Source of the DNA: Candidatus Kryptobacter tengchongensis
GTDB taxonomy: Bacteria; Bacteroidota; Ignavibacteria; Kryptoniales; Kryptoniaceae
NCBI GenBank assembly: GCA_001485605.1
Contig: FAON01000009.1
Span: 1-64,000, forward strand
Direction of reading: 5' to 3'
Length of the DNA: 64,000 nucleotides
Under the pieces are notes generated by a model. That model did no database searches, was not told where the DNA came from, and saw only the letters and a list, made by a program, of their open reading frames with translations. A program made the translations under genes and the position numbers. Shown here in pieces: positions 18,605 through 26,664 of the stretch (positions within the stretch are counted from its first letter, which is position 1; the number at the start of each line of letters is the position of its first letter).

Positions 18605-19426
18605 TTAGATTTCAATCCACGATGCGATAAAAAAACCACGACCCACGCCAATTTTTTTCCCATAAACATCATAGAAAAATCCAGCCTGCAACCATGCTTT
18701 ATAAGTGAATCTATAAGCAAGCGATAAACTCAATTTCCCTTCAATATAATCCGTTTCAATAGACGGGTTAAAACGAGTTGCAAAAGTTCCCTTTCCAATT
18801 GAATTTACACCATCAAATTGAATTAAACCCTGAGTCAAACTATTAAAATAAATTCCATATAAAAATTGAAACCTAACCTGCGAAGCAACCTTTGAATAAA
18901 ATTTTCTAAATCCTGTTTCAATGTTAAAATATGAATTCAACCCGAATGGACGCATCCCACCCGAAAAAAGAAATCTGATCTCGCCCGCATACTGTCTATA
19001 TCCAAGCAACGGCTCCCTATCAACTGAATAAACAGGCACAATTATAGATGTTTGAAGAGTAAATACAACTTTTGAATCATAAAATTTAAATTTTAAACCG
19101 ACTTCTACATCGCCAAAACCATAATTATCTTTATATGTGTAATCATCCATCCACTTATTTAAAATAAAAGGCACATTCCCTATGAAATTCAAATTATCGG
19201 TAAAACCATACTCAAAATAAATACCAAACCCTTGCCCTTCAAAATAACCACCGTTATCAATTGCTCTTTTCTTCCAGTTTAAATCATAATATTTTTCAGC
19301 ACTGTAAAAATAATAATACGGTACCACTAAAACATTACCCGCTTTTCTTGTCCATGCTCCAGCAAAAGCAAACTCAAAAATTAAAAAGAAAGCAACAAAA
19401 TATCTTAAACCTTCCTTAAATCTCAT
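18605..19426 (-). CDS. Predicted outer-membrane beta-barrel protein
   Basis: 273 aa with a signal peptide (cleavage near 'FAFAGA', residues 20-23) and then alternating amphipathic strands rich in Tyr, Phe and Gly: 'LVVPYYYFYSAE', 'GFGIYFEYGFTDNLNFIGNVP', 'GDVEVGLKFKFYD', 'LSLSLAYRFTYKAWLQAGFFYD'. It ends in an aromatic/hydrophobic strand 'GFFIASWIEI', as outer-membrane barrels do. Position between the glycosidase-like lipoprotein (11-nt overlap) and the synthase (12 nt gap) suggests it is the outer-membrane exit or an anchoring component for the polymer. No BcsC-type TPR domain is present. The exact family is not recognised. Confidence 0.7.
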   Translation of the reverse strand: MRFKEGLRYFVAFFLIFEFAFAGAWTRKAGNVLVVPYYYFYSAEKYYDLNWKKRAIDNGGYFEGQGFGIYFEYGFTDNLNFIGNVPFILNKWMDDYTYKDNYGFGDVEVGLKFKFYDSKVVFTLQTSIIVPVYSVDREPLLGYRQYAGEIRFLFSGGMRPFGLNSYFNIETGFRKFYSKVASQVRFQFLYGIYFNSLTQGLIQFDGVNSIGKGTFATRFNPSIETDYIEGKLSLSLAYRFTYKAWLQAGFFYDVYGKKIGVGRGFFIASWIEI

Positions 19427-20510
19427 CTCCCATCAGCCTGTTTAATGTCCTCAGAGTAATGGCTAATTCAAAATAAAATGAATCAATCTTTTCAGGACCG
19501 GCTTTTAACATAGCCTCAACCTTCTCAGGTAAGATATCACCAGCTATATACAAAACCAGTGTCCTATATTTTATCGGCTTTTTAAGCAAAAAATATATAT
19601 CTACTATCTTTGAAGAAACAACGAGACTAAAACCATCAGAAAAATTTGAGGGCATAAACTTTCCATTGCTTAAAACATAGTACTCACTCCACTTGCCAAA
19701 ATTGTTATAAATAAACTCAAGAATTTGCTTACTTGGTTCTCTGTTAAATTGAAAGATTGAAATACCTATATCAATTGATGAAATCAACGGGAAAAAACCA
19801 TCTGGCGAGTAATAACCCGAAGAAGATGGAACTACTGTTTTTATCCCGATATCATACAAAGAATAAAAAAATCCATTTTTAACATAGGCTTTGATCACGG
19901 CATTATACATCAACCGTGATTTCTCAAGCATATCTTTATCGTTGTTCTCCATCCCAATAAGCATAAGAAAATCTGGTCTTTGATTTATCATCCATGTGTT
20001 TTCAGATAGAGTTCTTGTTTGATAATTGAAATAATTTTTAACAAGGAATCGGTCAGAATCTATCATGAATCCATGCTTAAGATATGCTTTCGCAAGTGAA
20101 TAACTAACTCGCTTATATTCTTCAATTCCCCATTTTTTATAAGCCAGAAAAATCGCATAAGCACAATGAATTGTCTCAGCAGTTCCAGATGCGTCAATTC
20201 CAGCGCCAGGTTTATATCTCCACAACACAGCACTATCTATCCATGAATCCCTGACTATGTAATTTCTCTTTAAAATCTCATAAGCCCGAATAAATAAAAG
20301 TGAATCATCCGACTCAACCCCCGCCTGCATGATTTCTGCAAGATCAATGGCATAGCAGTATCCATCAGGTCGTAGCGGAAGCCCCAAACTTAACCTTTTT
20401 CTTAACTCACTTGCTACTTGAAATTTAAATTTTTGAATTTTATCCTGGTCAACTTTATAAATAACGGAGCATGATTGAAGTAACAAAAGAATTAACAGAA
20501 TTCTTCTCAT
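19416..20510 (-). CDS. Lipoprotein, glycoside-hydrolase-8-like (alpha/alpha-barrel) candidate
   Basis: 364-aa lipoprotein. From the ATG at 20510 the N-terminus is a short hydrophobic signal ending in the lipobox 'LLQSC'. The longer frame (from 20588) adds an unlikely non-signal extension, and the ATG overlaps the BcsB-like stop (ATGA), so the shorter start is preferred. The protein is helical with repeated aromatic segments. 'GIDASGTAETIHCAYAIFLAYKKWG' resembles the region of GH8/BcsZ enzymes that holds catalytic acids, and 'RPDGYCYAIDLAEIMQAG' and 'YSPDGFFPLISSID' fit an (alpha/alpha)6 barrel. Cellulose and poly-GlcNAc operons often carry such a hydrolase. The assignment is tentative; an uncharacterised structural lipoprotein is the alternative. 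Confidence 0.55.
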   Translation of the reverse strand: MRRILLILLLLQSCSVIYKVDQDKIQKFKFQVASELRKRLSLGLPLRPDGYCYAIDLAEIMQAGVESDDSLLFIRAYEILKRNYIVRDSWIDSAVLWRYKPGAGIDASGTAETIHCAYAIFLAYKKWGIEEYKRVSYSLAKAYLKHGFMIDSDRFLVKNYFNYQTRTLSENTWMINQRPDFLMLIGMENNDKDMLEKSRLMYNAVIKAYVKNGFFYSLYDIGIKTVVPSSSGYYSPDGFFPLISSIDIGISIFQFNREPSKQILEFIYNNFGKWSEYYVLSNGKFMPSNFSDGFSLVVSSKIVDIYFLLKKPIKYRTLVLYIAGDILPEKVEAMLKAGPEKIDSFYFELAITLRTLNRLMGDEI

Positions 20511-22522
20511 CCTTTTTCCGTTACCCTCCTTGCATGTTGTCTTCCACGAATAAAAATATACGCAAAAAGCGCAATTACCAAAAACCAAACAAAACCTATG
20601 ACAAAAACTTTATATTGATTAAAGTAATCCATAAAAGTCTTCTCCCCAGCATATTGAACTTTGAGCAATTTGCTCTCAATCTTAAAAAAGTACTCTTTCT
20701 CATAATCCACGATACCAACATTCCCAGATATAACACCATATTTACTTTCAATTGCTCTACTTGCGTCAAGCATCCTTTCATCTAAATAAATACCTGTTCC
20801 TGTGATTAATAAAACTGCATTATTCCCTCGCCCGTAAAAAATTTGAACAATTCCAACAGAAGTCGTATCCTGTAAAGTATAGAGAACTCGTTTAGTCGCC
20901 GAACTTATAATTCTGAAATCCCGTTTCGGTTTTACAGGTACGACTTCAAACCTATCAAATAAATTATCATCAGGGTCAAGAATCCCAATTATATTATAAT
21001 CCCTCAAAATGGACTCATCAGCAAGGTCCGAATAAATAACGGATGGGTAAAAATAAAAACTTTTTATACCTGAATTGATAGTATAAACTATCCTCGCGAG
21101 CGATTCTATTTTTTCAAGCGTAATTCTTCGGCCGAGAATACAAATCGTTTCACCATAGCCGAAGATACCAGGGAAATATTGAAAATTAAGCTCCTCTGGC
21201 TTATAAGATTCCTTGACTTCTATGTATGAATTATCATCGTCAACTTTACAGAAAAAATTAAACATCGCATTTTTGCATTCCTCAGAAGTTGGATAAAATA
21301 CAAACTCAATTCTAATCGTGTTCACTTTCATCAAATTAAATCGGTTGACTGTAAATTTATAATTAACTTTCCCTTCTTCGGATAAACGCCTGCTTTCAAG
21401 CAAAATATCATTAAAATAAACATTAAAAAACGCCCTTTCCATTTCTTTAAGCACCGGAGAATGAACTGCCGATATATTTACAGTTAGCTCACCCGGCAAA
21501 GATCCGAAATCTGAAACCTTAAAAGTGTAATTTATACCTAAGTTTCCAATCCCTTCAAGTCGTGCGCTTGAGAAACCAAGTTCTTTAAAGCTCAATTTAA
21601 AAGAGGAAACAGCTGGTTTAGCTCGTGGTAATTCCACAGCATCACGAACCAGAAGAATTGAACCAAAAGACGAGAAAACAATATCTGGGTTTAAAAATGC
21701 CTTTAAAGCTTTGCCTAATCCTTCATCACTGAAACCTGTTATAAATAAAATTCTCCGCTCTAAACCGCCTATCTCAATACTACCTGAAAAAAGATATATC
21801 AAACCATCATCCTTTAGAAAACTTCCAGCAATTAGACTTCTATATTTACCCGGGATTTTATCAAATCTTGATATTATCACAAAACTGGTAACGGTGTCGG
21901 GTAGTGTTTTAAAGGTTGCTATTTTAAATTCAGCCCCGGTATTTTTCCTCAAAAACGAGTAAATCCAAAGGCATCCCTCTACTTCAGTGGGACTTAAACT
22001 TTCAGGGATGACTATAAAGATTTTACCCCTGACATAATCAAAATAATTCCATATTCCAATTTTTTTCTTCTCAACCGCAGAATAGCGAACCTCAACATAA
22101 GATGTTCGCTCAATGGTAACATATAATCCGTTGCTTTGTAAATCCTTGCACCTATCGTCTGTTATCCTTAAGAAACCTTTTATCTCCAGTTTGATGTAAT
22201 TTGAGAAACTCAAATCAACTTTACTAAGTGGAATCACAACTTGTCGCCCCACTTGACTCAACCTGACACTTAATACGGGTTTATCCCATACGATAAATGT
22301 TAAAAATGAGTTTTTCACATCAAGGACGGGTGAAATATCAAGATTTAAAACAATATAACTTGATGATGGATCAACATTTTGACCAACCTTCAAAAATAGC
22401 GTCGCAATTGGGGAAGGACCATAAAGAACTATATCTGAATAACCAAAATTAGTGAAGGGAATATGTTCTGCTTTAACTAAAGCATATACGCCATAGAGCA
22501 GAATGAAAAATTTTTTTAGCAT
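20507..22522 (-). CDS. BcsB-like periplasmic polysaccharide synthase subunit
   Basis: 671 aa with an N-terminal signal (residues 1-18), a large periplasmic region of alternating beta-sandwich and flavodoxin-like parts, and one C-terminal TM (about 640-660, 'YKVFVIGFVWFLVIALFAYI') followed by a basic tail. This is the architecture of BcsB, the partner that guides the growing glucan and tethers it to BcsA. 'LFLKVGQNVDPSSSYIVLNLDISPVL' and 'VFYPTSEECKNAMFNFFCKVDDDNSYIEV' resemble BcsB carbohydrate-binding segments, including the conserved C-x-D region. It starts 13 nt after the CotH gene and overlaps the lipoprotein gene. Sequence similarity is remote, so polymer identity (cellulose or another beta-glycan) cannot be fixed. 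Confidence 0.78.
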   Translation of the reverse strand: MLKKFFILLYGVYALVKAEHIPFTNFGYSDIVLYGPSPIATLFLKVGQNVDPSSSYIVLNLDISPVLDVKNSFLTFIVWDKPVLSVRLSQVGRQVVIPLSKVDLSFSNYIKLEIKGFLRITDDRCKDLQSNGLYVTIERTSYVEVRYSAVEKKKIGIWNYFDYVRGKIFIVIPESLSPTEVEGCLWIYSFLRKNTGAEFKIATFKTLPDTVTSFVIISRFDKIPGKYRSLIAGSFLKDDGLIYLFSGSIEIGGLERRILFITGFSDEGLGKALKAFLNPDIVFSSFGSILLVRDAVELPRAKPAVSSFKLSFKELGFSSARLEGIGNLGINYTFKVSDFGSLPGELTVNISAVHSPVLKEMERAFFNVYFNDILLESRRLSEEGKVNYKFTVNRFNLMKVNTIRIEFVFYPTSEECKNAMFNFFCKVDDDNSYIEVKESYKPEELNFQYFPGIFGYGETICILGRRITLEKIESLARIVYTINSGIKSFYFYPSVIYSDLADESILRDYNIIGILDPDDNLFDRFEVVPVKPKRDFRIISSATKRVLYTLQDTTSVGIVQIFYGRGNNAVLLITGTGIYLDERMLDASRAIESKYGVISGNVGIVDYEKEYFFKIESKLLKVQYAGEKTFMDYFNQYKVFVIGFVWFLVIALFAYIFIRGRQHARRVTEKG

Positions 22523-22535
22523 TAATGTTAAAATT

Positions 22536-25328
22536 TTATTTTATAAGAACCATCTTTCTTGTAAAGATCCTTCCCTCAGCTTTTAAAGCATAAAAATAGA
22601 CCCCGCTTGGTAAATCGTCCGCATTAAAATTAACATAATAAAGCCCAGCAGGTTTATAACCTTCAACTAATGTTTTAATTTTTCTACCCAACACATCGTA
22701 AACTTCAATTTTAATATGCGACTCATAGGGTAACTCAAACGCAACTTTAGTTGAACTATTAAACGGATTGGGATAGTTTTGGTAAAGCTTAAATTCTACG
22801 GGTATTTCAGCTATAGGTCTATCGTAAACCTTTACCACACCACCAACATTAGTTGATAAAACCAATCCAAATACACCAGTTGCCCAACCATTTAAGGAGT
22901 CCACGAAATCAATTGAATAAATATCTTTTTTAGTTCCAACAGGTTGAAGATGCCAGCTCCGTCCACCATCTCTGGAATAAAACATAACCCCCTCATCACA
23001 AGCGAGAAAGATTTTCAATGTGTCAATTATCTTTATATCATTAACCTTCGCCCTGGGATTCTGTAAAGCTCTGGCAACAACTACATCAGATTTTATAACA
23101 TAAATAGAATCACCACTCACTGCAACGATAAATTTACCATCTTGAAATGTTTTGATTTTATATACAACCTGTCCTATTGAAATAGATTTAATATCTCCTG
23201 TGCTAACTGACCAAAAGACAAGCGTGGTATCAACTGCAGTTATAAAAGTATCAATTCCAATTATCTCCGTTTCACCTTTGACAAAAGAATTCAATCTATC
23301 CCAAGTATTTCCGCCATCAACCGTGTAATAAAACAGACTATCACCTCTTATGAAGCCATATCGCCCATTATTATAAAACCCAATCTGCTTAAAATTATCC
23401 ATCGCTCCCAAAGAAACTTGCGTCATAAGAGTATCCCCTATTCTCCCTTTATATACCAATCCCTGACCTCCAACGAAATAAACAAGCGAGTCAGCAAAAG
23501 CGATATCATTTAAAGATATTTCTTTCCCAAAACTTCTTTGAATCCATGAATTCCCCCCATCCAGAGTTAAAAAGAATGTGCTTGTCTCACCGACAATATA
23601 CCCAATGTTCCTGTCAAAAAATCTCACACGATTAAGCTTGTTCCAGGTATATGTTTTAACTAAATTCCACCTCTGCCTGTAATCAACAGGTATAAATATA
23701 GCAAAAGAGTTATTAGAATTTATCTCATTTTCAGTCAAATTATCAGCGATGATGAAATTACCATAATAGTTAACATATGAATCAAGTTTATGCCAAGTGT
23801 TCCCATTGTAGTAATGAAGTTTTAAAAATTTCTCGTCAAGAACATCAGATGTTAATTCCGTCCTTGATAAAGATTCATCTCTATATCCAACCCTAATTTT
23901 AACTTTAAATCTGGCATTATTAGGATATGGTATAAATTTAAAAACTCTTTTCACAAACTTATCTGGTAAGACATCAGCTGGCAAATATGGATGAACGCTA
24001 TCAGGATATACAATAACCGTCACGCTATCAAGAGCTTGAACTTCATAAAACCACATACTACAAAGCAACCTTCCAATCTTGTCAACAAAGTGATAGACTG
24101 TATCTACCCCAGTAATTTTCAAACTTGCTTTGTTAATTTCCCCAGGCCAGAAGTTTGAAAGCCACTTATAAAGAAAATATCTTCTGGCAGTGACATAATA
24201 TCTAAGCGCTTCAACTTGCTCTTCAAATTCTGCATTTGTCCCCCATTTAAACTCATCACGATAAACATAATCCTTTATCATCAGATAATACTGATCAATC
24301 AACCTATTAATTCTTTCCTCCGTAAAGACATTGGCAAGCATAGAATCAAGCCGCTGTTTAAACTTATTTAAAAGAACTTGATTTTGGAAAAACTTAATCT
24401 TTAGCGGGTTATCAACCCCATGATATGGCAACATATACCAGTATTTGAATTTATCACTTAACAAACTTAGTGGATATGGTAACCTTGAATCCCCATCTCT
24501 TCCAAACGAAAGATCATAATCCCATGGTATTATAAGCCACTTATCTGAAACGGAATCGTGATAAAGATAATAATTTTTGTTGTATGTATCCCCCATATGT
24601 GTAAGAGTGTTGAGAACAAACCAATTTATCAACGACTCACTGAAAAATCTCCTTTCAACAAATTCGTGAAAATTTTCAACTGGAGTTTGATTTATTTCTT
24701 GAATCAATTGGATTAAATCAGAGTAATTACTATCGGCGGGAAATTTTTTCTCATAACAAAGATAATAATTACTTGAATCTGTTGGGATAGAAAGATCACC
24801 ACAATGATAATTATCCGATGGTTCGTATAGAGAACCTCCTGGGCTAAAACCAAATTTTTCGGGATTACGCTTCAAAGTTTCATCAATTCTCTCAACAAAA
24901 AGATAAAGCCCATAATTTTTATTGTTGATATAAAGGTTAGCATAATATGTTTCAGGTCCAATCATTCCCATCGCTCTCCACAAATCCCATGTAAGTTGCT
25001 CTCGCATCAGTGATTTATCCGTATACATAGCATTAAACCCCATTCTACTCCATCCCTCAAACTCACTTCCTTTCTTAAACCTGATATAAAAAGGTTTCTT
25101 CGGATAATATCTTGAACTATGCCCTTTAAATCTGATTTCTCCACGATACTGTGCCCCTTCCGCAACAAATTTAATTGGTATCCATGTATTATCCCATATA
25201 CTGCGTGAATAAAGAAGGTATAAGCTATCCGGATGAATGTAAATATAAAACTCTCTAACCTGAGAAAATGTAGGTTGAATTAGAAGAATTAAAAAGTAAA
25301 AAAGCAATAGCACTTTTTTACTTATCAT
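22536..25328 (-). CDS. CotH-family protein kinase with type IX secretion sorting domain
   Basis: 930-aa secreted protein. A signal peptide (1-22) is followed by a CotH domain (about 25-400) with 'AQYRGEIRFKGHSSRYYPKKPFYIRFKK', 'FVERIDETLKRN', 'GGSLYEPSD' and the metal-binding 'IIPWDYDLSFGRDGD'. The middle holds a beta-propeller of repeated 'GGNSW/GGNTW/GGRSW' motifs typical of photosystem-stability-factor/BNR repeats. The C-terminus, from 'FKLYQNYPNPFNSST' to 'SGVYFYALKAEG...KMVLIK', is a type A sorting domain. CotH proteins are atypical kinases phosphorylating surface proteins. Known CotH genes neighbour VTC and DUF4956, as here. First gene of the nine-gene operon, with a promoter at 25352-25380. 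Surface location is inferred from the sorting domain. Confidence 0.9.
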   Translation of the reverse strand: MISKKVLLLFYFLILLIQPTFSQVREFYIYIHPDSLYLLYSRSIWDNTWIPIKFVAEGAQYRGEIRFKGHSSRYYPKKPFYIRFKKGSEFEGWSRMGFNAMYTDKSLMREQLTWDLWRAMGMIGPETYYANLYINNKNYGLYLFVERIDETLKRNPEKFGFSPGGSLYEPSDNYHCGDLSIPTDSSNYYLCYEKKFPADSNYSDLIQLIQEINQTPVENFHEFVERRFFSESLINWFVLNTLTHMGDTYNKNYYLYHDSVSDKWLIIPWDYDLSFGRDGDSRLPYPLSLLSDKFKYWYMLPYHGVDNPLKIKFFQNQVLLNKFKQRLDSMLANVFTEERINRLIDQYYLMIKDYVYRDEFKWGTNAEFEEQVEALRYYVTARRYFLYKWLSNFWPGEINKASLKITGVDTVYHFVDKIGRLLCSMWFYEVQALDSVTVIVYPDSVHPYLPADVLPDKFVKRVFKFIPYPNNARFKVKIRVGYRDESLSRTELTSDVLDEKFLKLHYYNGNTWHKLDSYVNYYGNFIIADNLTENEINSNNSFAIFIPVDYRQRWNLVKTYTWNKLNRVRFFDRNIGYIVGETSTFFLTLDGGNSWIQRSFGKEISLNDIAFADSLVYFVGGQGLVYKGRIGDTLMTQVSLGAMDNFKQIGFYNNGRYGFIRGDSLFYYTVDGGNTWDRLNSFVKGETEIIGIDTFITAVDTTLVFWSVSTGDIKSISIGQVVYKIKTFQDGKFIVAVSGDSIYVIKSDVVVARALQNPRAKVNDIKIIDTLKIFLACDEGVMFYSRDGGRSWHLQPVGTKKDIYSIDFVDSLNGWATGVFGLVLSTNVGGVVKVYDRPIAEIPVEFKLYQNYPNPFNSSTKVAFELPYESHIKIEVYDVLGRKIKTLVEGYKPAGLYYVNFNADDLPSGVYFYALKAEGRIFTRKMVLIK

Positions 25329-25351
25329 CCCTTCTATAGCATTTTTTTAAA

Positions 25352-25380
25352 AATCTATCAAAAAATTGACAAATTTTCAA
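25352..25380 (-). promoter_or_regulatory. Sigma-70 type promoter for the CotH/polysaccharide operon
   Basis: On the minus strand TTGAAA (25380-25375) and TAGATT (25357-25352) are separated by 17 nt. The start point would be near 25345, about 17 nt before the CotH ATG, with an AGAAGGG purine stretch between. The spacing is exact but the hexamers are imperfect in this AT-rich region. Confidence 0.5.
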
Positions 25381-25443
25381 GTAAAAAACAATAAATTTGA
25401 AAATTCTAACAGACTGCTCTACACCCAGGCAACTGAAACAATT

Positions 25444-26556
25444 TTAATACTTTAGATTACCTTCTTTCGCAAACTCTTCAATGAGTTTTCGCTGTTTTTC
25501 ATTTATTTTTTCGGGAATTTCAACTCTAACTGTGACATACATATCACCAACGCCACCATTTGATCTCACCCCAAGCCCTTTCAATCTAAATGTTGTCCCA
25601 TTTTGAGTTCCAGGTGGAATTGTCAATTCTACCTTATTCCCATGAATTGTTCTAATTCTAATTTTACTTCCTAAAATTGCTTGTGCTATATTGATTGGTA
25701 TTTCAACATAAATATCGTTTCCCTTACGTTTGAAAAATTTATCATCTTGGACTTTAATGTGAACATAGAGGTCACCATTTGCGCCCCCATTAATTCCGGG
25801 TTCTCCCTCGCCTTTAATTCTCAAAGTGGTCCCGGTATCAGCCCCAGCCGGAATTTTTATTTTAATTTTTCTTGTTGTCAAGATTTGCCCTGTGCCACCG
25901 CAACTATAGCAAATTTCTGAAATAATTTTCCCACGCCCATAACAGTTCGGGCATGGTCTTGAAAATGCAAACATTCCTTTGACATCAGAGATTGTCCCAG
26001 TTCCTTTACAAACCGGACAGGTGCTTACCCTCGCCCCTGGTTTTGCACCTGTCCCACCACAAACACTGCAAACTTCCTTCCTTGGAACATCAACATATAT
26101 CTCGCCTCCGTTAACCGCTGTTGAGAAGGGTATTTCAACGGTTATATTTATATCATCTCCTTTTACTGCGCCTCTTTTGCCTTTTCTAAAAAATTCCCCT
26201 CTATCAAAAAATTGATTCAAAAGGTCCTCAATGAACGAATCACCAACCGTGAAATTAAAACCTTCACCAAAACCTGTTCTGAAATTAGAAAATATATCTT
26301 CAAAGTTAAATCCCCCGGGAAATCCACCACCTTCAAATTTGGCGCCAAATTTCCTAAGTTGATCGTATTGCTTTCTTTTTTCTGGATCGGAAAGAACACT
26401 ATATGCCTCGTTAATTTCTTTAAACTTTTCCTCCGCCTGTTTATCTCCTGGATTCCTGTCCGGGTGATATTTCATCGCAAGTTTTTTATATGCCTGCTTT
26501 ATCTCATCAATCGTTGCATTTTCGCTTACACCAAGTATTTTGTAATAATCTTTCAT
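25444..26556 (-). CDS. dnaJ: Chaperone DnaJ (Hsp40, type I)
   Basis: Co-chaperone that delivers substrates to DnaK and stimulates its ATPase. The J domain with 'YHPDRNPGD' (HPD motif) comes first, then a Gly/Phe-rich linker ('[19 protein letters not shown]'). Four zinc-finger repeats follow: 'CSVCGGTG', 'CPVCKGTG', 'CPNCYGRG', 'CYSCGGTG'. C-terminal substrate-binding beta domains end at residue 370. The frame opens with a GTG at 26562, but a GGAGGTG (26571-26565) is correctly spaced (8 nt) from the ATG at 26556, which is chosen. It lies downstream of lon, separated by a hairpin terminator. Confidence 0.97.
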   Translation of the reverse strand: MKDYYKILGVSENATIDEIKQAYKKLAMKYHPDRNPGDKQAEEKFKEINEAYSVLSDPEKRKQYDQLRKFGAKFEGGGFPGGFNFEDIFSNFRTGFGEGFNFTVGDSFIEDLLNQFFDRGEFFRKGKRGAVKGDDINITVEIPFSTAVNGGEIYVDVPRKEVCSVCGGTGAKPGARVSTCPVCKGTGTISDVKGMFAFSRPCPNCYGRGKIISEICYSCGGTGQILTTRKIKIKIPAGADTGTTLRIKGEGEPGINGGANGDLYVHIKVQDDKFFKRKGNDIYVEIPINIAQAILGSKIRIRTIHGNKVELTIPPGTQNGTTFRLKGLGVRSNGGVGDMYVTVRVEIPEKINEKQRKLIEEFAKEGNLKY

Positions 26557-26588
26557 CTTCACATCACCTCCATTTTTATATAAACAAA

Positions 26589-26624
26589 AGGCGAATCATT
26601 CCGATTGTTCGGAACAATTCGCCT
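26589..26624 (-). terminator. Intrinsic terminator downstream of lon
   Basis: Imperfect hairpin with outer stem AGGCGAAT/ATTCGCCT (8 bp), a symmetric CA/CA internal mismatch and inner stem TTCCG/CGGAA around a 6-nt loop. On the minus strand it is followed by TTTTGTTTAT. It sits 40 nt past the lon stop and just upstream of the dnaJ ribosome-binding site, so it could also act as a leader structure for dnaJ. Confidence 0.65.
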
Positions 26625-26664
26625 TAAAGTTTACAACGAATGGATTTAAAAATTTCATTCACAT

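Noticed and set aside
20511-20588. Extended N-terminus of the glycosidase-like lipoprotein
   Set aside because: The extension overlaps the BcsB-like C-terminus and hides a good lipobox signal that begins at the ATG at 20510.
26589-26624. CIRCE heat-shock operator before dnaJ
   Set aside because: The repeat lacks TTAGCACTC/GAGTGCTAA and has a terminator-like layout followed by a T-rich run.
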